Origin: JBCDIQ01 sp039024295
Lineage (GTDB): Bacteria; Bacteroidota; Bacteroidia; J057
Direction of reading: 5' to 3'
DNA: 16,788 nucleotides
NCBI GenBank assembly: GCA_039024295.1
Contig: JBCDIQ010000089.1
Span: forward strand, 1-16,788
Position numbers and translations under genes: made by a program. Below, one piece after another: positions 7,761-14,490 of the stretch. The notes below the pieces were generated by a model that saw only the letters and a program-made list of their open reading frames with translations, had not been told where the DNA came from and searched no databases. Positions within the stretch are counted from its first letter, which is position 1. Each line of letters starts with the position of its first letter.

Positions 7761-8691
7761 GAGAAATTATATTCGGAGAAACTGCATCATTTTTAGGCTT
7801 GATGAACCAATAAGTAAGCCCAAACAGTAAAACAGCTGAAAGGACCCCCCAATACCATGCAATTCCATTGGATGGATGAAAAATTTCATCCGGACTTGTA
7901 CCTTGAACAAGAGAAATGTATACAACCACAAGAGAAATTAGGTTATTTGCACAGTGAGCTAAAATGCTGACTTTCAAATCTCCAGTCCTCCAGAACAGAT
8001 ACCCCAATACGGCACCTAACACCAACCTAGAGAAAAACCCATAGAATTGAAAGTGAACCAGACTGAAAATCGCTGCACTCACCCAGATCGCTAAATGGGG
8101 ATTCCATACCCTGGTTAACCGCTGTTGCAATACACCCCGGAAAAATACTTCTTCACAAATTGCAGGAACAATTGCAAACACCAATGCATTTGCCAGAAAG
8201 ACCTCAAAGCGAACGTCTAACAACACTTGGGAAACCAATTCGAGGCTTCTACTTTCTGCCTCATGGATACCCGTTTCGAGATCTGAAAAGAATGAAGGCA
8301 AGCGAAATGTTTCTACATTGAAGGTGACTAGCTGTACAAACGGAATACTTACCACAACAATGATTACCGCAAATGCGAAATGTTGAAGAGATACTTTCTC
8401 TGGCAGTCGAAGTTCCTTTACAGGACTTCCAAGCAACCAAGCGATCAGAAAGGCTGGAAGAAACCAAGTGAATACCTGACTCCCTGTCTGGACCCACCTC
8501 ACCAAAGACGAAGGAGTGCCATCTCCGACCTGCAACGTCTGATCATAGGGTATATCATACCCTAGGGATAGAAAAAACAGGAAAACTGGAACCAGCGTCA
8601 GAATGGCTAAAAAGTGCAGAAAAAATAAAAGGATAAGGGCGAACCCTGTCTGCTGACGGCAGTTTTGACGCAATAATTGGAAGAGGTTCAC
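7753..8691 (-). CDS. CPBP family intramembrane glutamic-type protease (CAAX/ABI homologue)
   Basis: A 312-aa polytopic membrane protein with an N-terminal hydrophobic segment (FALILLFFLHFLAILTLVP) and several later ones. The three CPBP motifs are all present. EExxxR is E180-E181-VFF-R185, followed by FxxxH as F209-SLV-H213, and HxxxN is H246-CAN-N250. It is therefore probably an active intramembrane peptidase. Family members act on prenylated proteins in eukaryotes and on bacteriocin or signalling peptides in some bacteria; the substrate here is unknown. The start codon is GTG at 8691: an in-frame TAG lies two codons upstream and there is no nearby ATG. The gene overlaps cdsA by 8 bp and is divergent from dusB, with 54 bp between starts that must hold both promoters. 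Confidence 0.9.
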   Translation of the reverse strand: MNLFQLLRQNCRQQTGFALILLFFLHFLAILTLVPVFLFFLSLGYDIPYDQTLQVGDGTPSSLVRWVQTGSQVFTWFLPAFLIAWLLGSPVKELRLPEKVSLQHFAFAVIIVVVSIPFVQLVTFNVETFRLPSFFSDLETGIHEAESRSLELVSQVLLDVRFEVFLANALVFAIVPAICEEVFFRGVLQQRLTRVWNPHLAIWVSAAIFSLVHFQFYGFFSRLVLGAVLGYLFWRTGDLKVSILAHCANNLISLVVVYISLVQGTSPDEIFHPSNGIAWYWGVLSAVLLFGLTYWFIKPKNDAVSPNIISHE

Positions 8692-8745
8692 TGACTATTC
8701 ACTAATAAATGTGTAACTTACCACCAGAAATTTTGGGTTAAAATT

Positions 8746-9813
8746 ATGGAATTTAACTCAATTTCCGATCTAAAGGTAAAACAAGGTAAAACTCTTTACG
8801 AGAATCATCCCGAAATGGTAAAAATCGGACCTGTAGCAATAGGCGAATATCCCTTGATGTTAGCTCCCATGGAAGACGTGAGCGATCCTCCCTTCAGGGT
8901 ACTTTGCAAGGAGATGGGAGCAGACGTGGTGTACACGGAATTCATCAGTTCCGAGGGGTTGATCCGTGATGCAACTAAAAGCCTGGAAAAGCTAGACATT
9001 TACGACAGCGAACGTCCGGTAGGCATCCAGATTTTTGGCAACGAGATTTCTTCCATGCGGGAGAGTGCCCGGATTGTGGAGCAGGTTCAACCGGATATCC
9101 TTGACATCAATTATGGATGCCCAGTAAAGAAAGTTGCCTGCAAAGGGATGGGAGCGGGTATCCTTCGGGATATCGATAAGATGGAGCGGCTGACCAAAGA
9201 GATCGTGGACGCCACAGAATTACCGGTCACCGTAAAAACCCGATTGGGATGGGATGCAGATTCTATCCGCATCGTAGAAGTGGCCCTTCGCTTACAGGAT
9301 GTAGGGATTAAGGCCCTGACCATCCATGGGCGTACCCGAAAGCAGATGTATAAGGGGGTCGCCGATTGGGAACCCATACAGGAAGTTGCCAGTCACCCGG
9401 ACATTGAAATTCCCATTTTTGGAAATGGGGATGTGGATTCGCCCGAGAAGGCCCTGCTGATGCGTCAAAAATATGATGTATCCGGTATCATGATTGGAAG
9501 AGCTGCCATCGGGAACCCCTGGGTGTTTAACCAGATCAAGCACTTTTTTGCGACTGGTGAGCACTTGCCCCGCCCTACTTTGAAAGAACGGGCACAGGTT
9601 TGCAGAAGGCATTTGCTCATGTCTGTCGACTGGAAAGGAGAAATTGTGGCCATCCGGGAAATGCGCCGGCATTATGCCAACTACTTCCGAGGAATCCACA
9701 ATTTTAAACAAACCCGCATTTTGTTGGTAACTTCTGAAAACCTGAATGAAATTTTAGATACCTTGAGTGCCATCGAGGAAATGCCTGAAAGCAGGCCCGT
9801 GATGGCTGCCTGA
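8746..9813 (+). CDS. dusB: tRNA-dihydrouridine synthase DusB
   Basis: A 355-aa FMN- and NADPH-dependent enzyme that reduces uridines in the tRNA D-loop. The TIM-barrel motifs of the Dus family are in order: APMEDVSDPPFRVLCKEMGA (FMN-binding start of the barrel), TEFISSEGL, then INYGCPVKKVACKGMGAGIL. C125 in the GCP motif is at the position of the catalytic acid. TVKTRLGWD, LTIHGRTRKQMYKGVADW, IPIFGNGDV and GIMIGRAAIGNPWVF (phosphate-binding end) follow. A helical C-terminal domain ends near residue 345. The KKV-x-CKGMGAG block and length fit DusB rather than DusA or DusC. The N-terminus has about 25 residues before the barrel, within the normal range for Bacteroidota homologues. AAATTTTG, 11 nt before the ATG, is close to the -7 promoter consensus but no -33 partner is evident. 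Confidence 0.95.
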   Translation: MEFNSISDLKVKQGKTLYENHPEMVKIGPVAIGEYPLMLAPMEDVSDPPFRVLCKEMGADVVYTEFISSEGLIRDATKSLEKLDIYDSERPVGIQIFGNEISSMRESARIVEQVQPDILDINYGCPVKKVACKGMGAGILRDIDKMERLTKEIVDATELPVTVKTRLGWDADSIRIVEVALRLQDVGIKALTIHGRTRKQMYKGVADWEPIQEVASHPDIEIPIFGNGDVDSPEKALLMRQKYDVSGIMIGRAAIGNPWVFNQIKHFFATGEHLPRPTLKERAQVCRRHLLMSVDWKGEIVAIREMRRHYANYFRGIHNFKQTRILLVTSENLNEILDTLSAIEEMPESRPVMAA

Positions 9814-9840
9814 GCCTATTTGTATTTTGTTAATTTTCGT

Positions 9841-9856
9841 ATTTTCTTAGGAAAAT
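9841..9856. repeat. Short inverted repeat upstream of the 773-aa protein
   Basis: ATTTTC (9841-9846) and GAAAAT (9851-9856) form a perfect 6-bp AT-rich stem around TTAG, in the 78-bp gap between dusB and the next gene. There is no following T-run, so it is not a convincing terminator. It might be a regulatory site or chance in AT-rich DNA. Confidence 0.25.
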
Positions 9857-9891
9857 TGAGTATTTGGCTATCATTTAATTGACCGCTTACT

Positions 9892-12213
9892 ATGAAATTT
9901 CGACTCTTGCTAATCATCGGGTGCCTGTTGTGGACACATCAGATTTCGGCCCAGTCCGACGTGGATGTGACCAAATTAACGGCTGATACCCAGACTTTTA
10001 TTTTCAGTGACAATAAAAGTACTGTCAAGAATTACATTTATGCCGAACTGGAAGGCAAGACGGCCTGCTGTGGAAGCGACCGTATCTACCTGGAAGTACG
10101 TATCGATCCTACGGGATGGGTGGTACAAGCCAAGACCCTTACCGGCAAGAATGAATGCTTTAAAAAGTCGGCCATGGATATTGTGAAAAATATCAAATGG
10201 AACGCCAAAGACTTCAAAGCACCAAAATCTGTCTACTTCGAAATCAAGCCCGAAATGGACTGCGAAGGGCGCGACAATTCCTATCAGCAGATTCAGATTT
10301 TCCACAATGAAAAACTGGATGCTAATGGAGTACCATTGACCTATGCAAGCTCCACCGGCGTGTCCGCCAGCAAAGCTTCTGGTGGAACTGTTACGCCCAC
10401 CGGCGTACCAGCTCGTCCGACTGAGGAGGAAATGGCTACTACAGTTGAAGAAACAGAAGAAGATATCGCAGCTTCCGACGAGGTTCAGACACCTCCAGTG
10501 GTAGAAACCGAGGAAGCTGACGAAGTAGAGCCTGAAGCTCAACCAGAAGAGACTGTTGCGGCAACTCCTCAGTCCAGCCCATCTCAACCCATTGCTTCTT
10601 CAGCACAGCCTGCTACCACCACCCCAGCAGCGGCTGATGAAGAGTTAGAGCGCGTTAAGCGCATGGCAGAACTGGAGCGTAAAAAATACGAAGAAGAGGT
10701 TGCCCGCTTGAAAGCCGAAAAGGAAGCTGCTGAAGCTGAAAAAGAAGCCCAGGCAAGTCGGTTAGATGAAGAGAGACGCCGTCGCCAGCAAGCCGAAAAG
10801 GAAAGAAACAACATCGCTGCTAAAAACAAGCAGTACGAGCGCAATCAAATCGCCTCCAGAAACGACAGCCGCTCAAATAGCAGTCGTGGCCAGGATGATG
10901 GCTACCGTAACGAGAGCAGTTCTCGCTCAAGTTATGATTACCGCTCGGGAAACAGCGGCAGAGACCGCGATCGGTACAACAGTGGAGATGGGGATGCACC
11001 CCAGCGTCAATTATCTGCTTCAGAGCGTGCTCGTGATGAAAAGCGCAGGATGGAAGAGCAGATGAACCGCCTAGCCAGTGACATTCGCCAGCAAGAATCT
11101 GAGAATCGTCGCATCACTCAGGACGCAGAACGACGTAAGCGCGAACTGGCAAAGCTACAAGAGGATATTCTCCGCAAAGATGAAGAGATCAGAAAGCAGC
11201 AAGAGCAGGAAGAACTGCAACGCATTGAAAAAGAGCGTCGAGATGCTGAAGAGCGAAAGCGCCAGCAAGAGCGTGAAGTTCAGCGTCAGATGGATGAGCT
11301 CAAGCGTAAGCAGGCTGAGGTGGATCGTATGATTGCCGATCTTCAGCGCGTAGAAAATGAGTTGAAGCAGAAAGAAGATGCCAAGGTTCAAAAAGAACAA
11401 GAAATTACCCTTGAGCAGACCAAGCGTCAGCAAATGCTTGAAGCTCAAATTGACCAGTTAAAAATGACTGCTGGTACCTCTGCTCCTGTAAATTCAGGAA
11501 CATCTCCTTCTGCGGTCTCGTCCTTAATGGTCTCCGACAGTGGTGGAAACAATCAGGCTGTGATGGTACTGGCCCAGCAGATTGATTTGCTCCGTCAGGA
11601 AATCCTTCGCCTGCAAATGTCGGTAGGTCAAGGAGGGGGAACCCCAAGAGGGGGAACTACCGTTCGTACCCCAGTCACTCGTACTTCAAAAGCTCCTGCT
11701 TCTTCTACTCAGCAAGCTGCCAGCAACAGCGCATGGAAGAAGATCGAGATGTTCCCAGAAGATAGGACAGCTTACCAGGGCGTACCTGTAAAAGCTACCG
11801 GAAACATCAAAGTAGGAGACCGCGGCCCAGATGCAAGTCATGCTGACACCCACAAGAATTTACCTGGTCCTGATATGAAAGAGCCTGTTTACAAAGGCGG
11901 AGACAAGGCTACCATGAAGCGATTCATTGCAGAAGAACTGCGCAAAGGTGGTGTTTGTGGATTGGCACAGTCTGTTTTCGAACTGACCGTTTCTCCAACT
12001 GGTACAGTTACCAGTTACCGGGTGTTTACTTCTAACAACGTGCAGGTAGCAACCCTTCTCCCTGGTATCTTAACCCGCCTGGAATTCCAGCCAACTGGCA
12101 CACAAATTTCCAGCATCTCCTACGTAGAGTTTAAAGCTGAAATTGTTTGTGAAGGGAATGAAACCCGGATCAACATTCGCGAAGTAGAGGATATCCTCAA
12201 CGCCCAGCCTTAA
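9892..12213 (+). CDS. Exported coiled-coil protein with TonB-C-like domains at both ends
   Basis: A 773-aa protein with a signal peptide (MKFRLLLIIGCLLWTHQISA, cleavage before QS). Residues about 45-130 form a TonB C-terminal-like domain: RIYLEVRIDPTGWV, NECFKKSAMDIVKNIKW, YFEIKPEMDCEG. An acidic Glu/Pro/Thr linker follows to about 245. Charged coiled coils cover about 248-318 and 378-525, split by a Ser/Asn/Arg/Asp-rich low-complexity segment. A short coil (VLAQQIDLLRQEILRLQMSV) and a Gly/Thr linker lead to a second TonB-C-like domain at about 675-770 (FELTVSPTGTV; EFKAEIVCEG). C60 to C124 and C689 to C753 are both 64 residues apart, and the two domains align without gaps. A periplasmic or envelope scaffold role is inferred. 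There is no catalytic motif and no N-terminal anchor other than the signal peptide, so it is not an ordinary TonB. It ends with its own terminator and appears monocistronic. Confidence 0.85.
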   Translation: MKFRLLLIIGCLLWTHQISAQSDVDVTKLTADTQTFIFSDNKSTVKNYIYAELEGKTACCGSDRIYLEVRIDPTGWVVQAKTLTGKNECFKKSAMDIVKNIKWNAKDFKAPKSVYFEIKPEMDCEGRDNSYQQIQIFHNEKLDANGVPLTYASSTGVSASKASGGTVTPTGVPARPTEEEMATTVEETEEDIAASDEVQTPPVVETEEADEVEPEAQPEETVAATPQSSPSQPIASSAQPATTTPAAADEELERVKRMAELERKKYEEEVARLKAEKEAAEAEKEAQASRLDEERRRRQQAEKERNNIAAKNKQYERNQIASRNDSRSNSSRGQDDGYRNESSSRSSYDYRSGNSGRDRDRYNSGDGDAPQRQLSASERARDEKRRMEEQMNRLASDIRQQESENRRITQDAERRKRELAKLQEDILRKDEEIRKQQEQEELQRIEKERRDAEERKRQQEREVQRQMDELKRKQAEVDRMIADLQRVENELKQKEDAKVQKEQEITLEQTKRQQMLEAQIDQLKMTAGTSAPVNSGTSPSAVSSLMVSDSGGNNQAVMVLAQQIDLLRQEILRLQMSVGQGGGTPRGGTTVRTPVTRTSKAPASSTQQAASNSAWKKIEMFPEDRTAYQGVPVKATGNIKVGDRGPDASHADTHKNLPGPDMKEPVYKGGDKATMKRFIAEELRKGGVCGLAQSVFELTVSPTGTVTSYRVFTSNNVQVATLLPGILTRLEFQPTGTQISSISYVEFKAEIVCEGNETRINIREVEDILNAQP

Positions 12214-12238
12214 TTCTTTTTGCGGTCAATGAAATTTT

Positions 12239-12267
12239 AAAGTGCTCCGATTGGAGCGCTTTTTTTA
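12239..12267 (+). terminator. Intrinsic terminator after the coiled-coil protein
   Basis: AAAGTGCTCC (12239-12248) pairs with GGAGCGCTTT (12253-12262) in a 10-bp stem with one G-T pair and a GATT loop. The T-run starts inside the stem and continues to 12267. It lies 25 bp after the stop codon. Confidence 0.92.
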
Positions 12268-12313
12268 TTTGGTTTATTGGTGTGAAGGTGAACTTTCCCA
12301 AGAATAGAACAAA

Positions 12314-12661
12314 ATGATATCAGGATACATGTACATCCTGGAGTGTGCAGACGGTAGCTACTACACTGGCAGCACGATTGATTTAAACAAGCGATTGGCC
12401 CAACACTTGGCAGGCGAAGGGGCAAACCACACAAGAAAAAGGTTACCGGTCAGATTGGTATATTTTGAAGCATACACCTCAATAACCGAGGTATTCTACA
12501 GGGAGAAACAAGTCCAAGGATGGAGTCGAAAAAAGAAACAGGCACTCATAAATGGGGATTTTGACAAGCTACCCGAACTTTCAAGGAACTACATGCAATA
12601 TGAGCGACCAGGAAAGGAGAAAGAACCGAGCAGCTTAAAAGCCTCGGAAGAGGAAGAATAA
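12314..12661 (+). CDS. Single-domain GIY-YIG nuclease family protein (UPF0213/YhbQ-like)
   Basis: A 115-aa protein whose first 80 residues are a GIY-YIG nuclease domain. The two motif strands are YMYIL (Y5, Y7) and YYTGST (Y16, Y17, G19). The catalytic Arg is R27 in NKRLAQH, and the metal-binding Glu is E64 in YREKQVQGWSRKKK, so the active site looks intact. The tail after residue 95 is charged and low in complexity (PGKEKEPSS, ending EEEE). Members of this small family are single-strand or structure-specific DNA nucleases, or of unknown role. The gene follows a strong terminator, so it has its own promoter or none. Its stop is only 7 bp before the first of five REP-like hairpins, which suggests a link to that repeat family. 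No Shine-Dalgarno is apparent. Confidence 0.88.
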   Translation: MISGYMYILECADGSYYTGSTIDLNKRLAQHLAGEGANHTRKRLPVRLVYFEAYTSITEVFYREKQVQGWSRKKKQALINGDFDKLPELSRNYMQYERPGKEKEPSSLKASEEEE

Positions 12662-12668
12662 AATGTGT

Positions 12669-12693
12669 GGTGGCTTCGACACGCTCAGCCACC
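12669..12693 (+). repeat. REP-like hairpin unit 1
   Basis: The core TTCGACACGCTCA (12675-12687) sits between perfect 6-bp arms GGTGGC and GCCACC. This is the strongest stem in the array and is nearest to the GIY-YIG stop codon. Confidence 0.8.
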
Positions 12694-12727
12694 GGTTTTA
12701 CTTATCGGGCAAGGCCGCCTCTCCCGA

Positions 12728-12748
12728 ACCCTGAGCTTGTCGAAGGGT
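12728..12748 (-). repeat. REP-like hairpin unit 2
   Basis: The inverted core TGAGCTTGTCGAA (12732-12744) sits between the perfect arms ACCC and GGGT. Confidence 0.8.
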
Positions 12749-12775
12749 AAATGGAACTTGTCGTTTTTGGCTTCT

Positions 12776-12794
12776 GGTTTCGACAGGCTCAACC
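12776..12794 (+). repeat. REP-like hairpin unit 3
   Basis: The core TTCGACAGGCTCA (12779-12791) sits between the arms GGT and ACC. Confidence 0.75.
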
Positions 12795-12811
12795 TCCGCA
12801 GCGATATTCGA

Positions 12812-12832
12812 ACCCTGAGCTTGGCGAAGGGT
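12812..12832 (-). repeat. REP-like hairpin unit 4
   Basis: The inverted core TGAGCTTGGCGAA (12816-12828) differs from unit 2 by one base and has the same ACCC/GGGT arms. Units 2 and 4 share a 21-bp block with a single mismatch. Confidence 0.8.
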
Positions 12833-12842
12833 GAGACAATAA

Positions 12843-12866
12843 GGGTTTCGACACGCACAGTCACCG
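12843..12866 (+). repeat. REP-like hairpin unit 5 (degenerate)
   Basis: The core TTCGACACGCACA (12847-12859) has one substitution relative to unit 1, and its right arm (GTCACC) pairs only partly with GGGT. It looks like a decaying copy of the unit 1 type. Confidence 0.65.
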
Positions 12867-12915
12867 ATTAGGTTTTATCAAGTAAGGTGTACTGTCTTGG
12901 AAAAACAAGCTTCCA

Positions 12916-13800
12916 CTATTTCGCAGTTATAGAATAACTCAGTCCCATCTTCAATTGAGGAATCTGTTCCAACGTGATAGACTCAGCAGGAGAAGGCACC
13001 TTCCCAAACGGAGAGGTAAACACCTGCCAATAACGATCAGTATCGGCTTCATAAAGTTCCAACTCACGTCCTGCAATCATACCGACATCGAAGGTTAAAA
13101 ACAGGTTTTTCTTGAGTTCATAGTGCCCGAATAGGCTAAAATTGACATAGCTATCATTGATCACCTGAAGCTGGGTATCGTTATTGAACTGGGCAGAAGT
13201 GTTATGTACCTGAAGCTTGAAACCAGTAGAGACCTTTTTACTGGCCTGATAGGTCAACATCAGTTGCTGAGGAATAGGACCATTCAATGAAAGCTTGTCC
13301 GAGATTTCCCAATTGATATCCAATAGGGGCACGACGACATGACGCACGAATTGTTGGGAATACGCAACCCCAGTACCAATCTGTAGCTTCTCACTCGCCT
13401 TAAACCTAAAGGTGACACCAGCAGAATATTGAAGACTTCCGAAGGAAATATCCTGAAAGTCCCCGCTGAGCCCAGGCGTAAAAAATACCCCTATCCTGGC
13501 ATCATTGTTAAACCTGCGGCTGTACAATAACACCAGGTCTAATCCATGAAGATTTTCAACTCCGTTTTCAAAAATATTGTCATACCCGAAACGGGTGTAC
13601 TTAACCCCAGTTAGAAAAACGTCATTTGAATCTCGAACGGCAGGAAACTTCACTTCCAGGCTATAATTCATCAGGTTGTAGCCATTATCCTGATGAGTCA
13701 CGGGAACATAAGAGCCCTGAAGGCTAAAAAGGTCTAGTTGCTGGGCGTAACAGGAAGCCGAAACACACCAAACGATGAGGGTAATTACAAAATATTTCAT
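12916..13800 (-). CDS. Outer-membrane beta-barrel-like protein, last gene of the exporter operon (possibly DUF6268 family)
   Basis: A 294-aa protein with a signal peptide (MKYFVITLIVWCVSASCYAQ, cleavage after AQ). The mature part is made of alternating amphipathic strands rich in Tyr, Phe, Asn and Gly with short turns, for example QLMLTYQASKKVSTGFKLQV and YVNFSLFGHYELKKNLFLTF. This pattern is typical of a Bacteroidota outer-membrane barrel of about 10-14 strands. It resembles the DUF6268 group, but that assignment is from memory of the family's look and is uncertain. Its ATG lies 2 bp after the stop of the ABC ATPase gene, so it is very likely translated from the same mRNA as the adaptor, permease and ATPase. 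It is not a TolC-type protein: it lacks the length and the long helical domains of that family. Confidence 0.75.
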   Translation of the reverse strand: MKYFVITLIVWCVSASCYAQQLDLFSLQGSYVPVTHQDNGYNLMNYSLEVKFPAVRDSNDVFLTGVKYTRFGYDNIFENGVENLHGLDLVLLYSRRFNNDARIGVFFTPGLSGDFQDISFGSLQYSAGVTFRFKASEKLQIGTGVAYSQQFVRHVVVPLLDINWEISDKLSLNGPIPQQLMLTYQASKKVSTGFKLQVHNTSAQFNNDTQLQVINDSYVNFSLFGHYELKKNLFLTFDVGMIAGRELELYEADTDRYWQVFTSPFGKVPSPAESITLEQIPQLKMGLSYSITAK

Positions 13801-13802
13801 TT

Positions 13803-14486
13803 TCAGATATCAGGTAATAGGGTTCCGTCTTCAAGCTCAATAATCCGGTCACAATTGGCAGCAAAGTCATCATCATGGGTAACCGCAATGATGGTTTGTC
13901 CACGCTCCTTGGCGAGTTCTCGGAAAATGTCAAAGACGATTTGGGTATTTTTAGAATCCAGGTTTCCGGTAGGCTCATCTCCCATGATGATGGCAGGGTC
14001 ATTGATCAATGCCCGGGCGATGGCCACCCGCTGTTGCTGCCCTCCGCTCAACCGGTTGGCTTTTTTTACAGCCTGGTCTTTGATCCCTAACAGGCCGAGG
14101 TTTTCCATGGCCTTTTCCCGAATCTCTCCCTGGCTTTTCTGGCCCAGTTTCAGGGCAGGCAGCATGACATTCTCCAATGCTGTAAACTCTGGCAGGAGGT
14201 AATGGAACTGGAACACAAAACCGATATGGGCATTTCGAAAGGCGGCCAGTTCATTTTGTCCCTTCCCGGTTAAGGTGGTTCCATTAATGGTGAGGTTTCC
14301 CTGGTAGTCGGTATCCATTGTGCTTAGCACATAAAGCAGCGTCGATTTCCCAGAACCCGATTTCCCAATAAGAGACAAAAACTCTCCTTTCTCGACGTCA
14401 AAGCTCAAATCTTTTAGCACGTGAAATTGCTGTGGCTCGTGAAAGTATTTATTGATCTGCCGGGCAGATAAGGCAATGTTGTTCAT
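13803..14486 (-). CDS. ABC transporter ATP-binding protein (LolD/MacB-type)
   Basis: A 227-aa cytoplasmic ATPase that powers the adjacent FtsX-type permease. Walker A is G41-KSGSGK-S48, the Q-loop is Q93 in FVFQFHYLLPEF, the signature is LSGGQQQR (146-153), Walker B ends MGDEP with E171, and the H-loop is H204 in VTHDDDF, so all catalytic elements are present. The FVFQFHYLLPEFTALENVMLP block is characteristic of the LolD/MacB/FtsE branch. The start is ATG at 14486: the frame stays open for 36 more codons upstream, but these lie inside the permease gene and match no conserved domain. The permease stop is at 14491-14493, 4 bp before this ATG, and AGAGGA lies 7 nt upstream of it. The next gene starts 2 bp after the stop. 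Confidence 0.93.
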   Translation of the reverse strand: MNNIALSARQINKYFHEPQQFHVLKDLSFDVEKGEFLSLIGKSGSGKSTLLYVLSTMDTDYQGNLTINGTTLTGKGQNELAAFRNAHIGFVFQFHYLLPEFTALENVMLPALKLGQKSQGEIREKAMENLGLLGIKDQAVKKANRLSGGQQQRVAIARALINDPAIIMGDEPTGNLDSKNTQIVFDIFRELAKERGQTIIAVTHDDDFAANCDRIIELEDGTLLPDI

Positions 14487-14490
14487 GGTG

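Larger units (their letters stand above)
12669..12866. repeat. Array of five alternating REP-like hairpins
   Basis: Five copies of the core TTCGACAnGCTCA occur within 198 bp in strictly alternating orientation (+ - + - +), each flanked by a short inverted stem. The core is kept while the stem sequence differs between copies (GGTGGC/GCCACC, ACCC/GGGT, GGT/ACC). Translations such as TLSLSKG from this sequence are common artefacts in protein databases, and repeats of this type are known from many bacterial genomes. The short frame through it at 12665-12871 is not a gene. No transposase is present. Nothing else is seen between 12867 and the convergent gene end at 12916. Confidence 0.85.

Noticed and set aside
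9976..10587. Antisense frame of 203 codons opposite the coiled-coil protein
   Set aside because: It is opposite a gene with clear domains, and its residues (many Phe, Cys, Trp, Ser) reflect the complement of an acidic, Lys-rich sequence. No domain is recognisable.
12669..12866. CRISPR array
   Set aside because: The repeats are short, alternate in orientation and have irregular spacing of roughly 10-35 bp. There are no cas genes.
12665..12871. Open frame of 68 codons after the GIY-YIG gene
   Set aside because: It runs straight through the REP-like array, and its TLSLSKG-type residues are the usual translation of this repeat. There is no conserved domain or ribosome binding site.
13738..14202. 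Plus-strand frame of 154 codons opposite the ABC ATPase
   Set aside because: It is a shadow of the Walker B and signature region of the ATPase, with no start signal or domain of its own.
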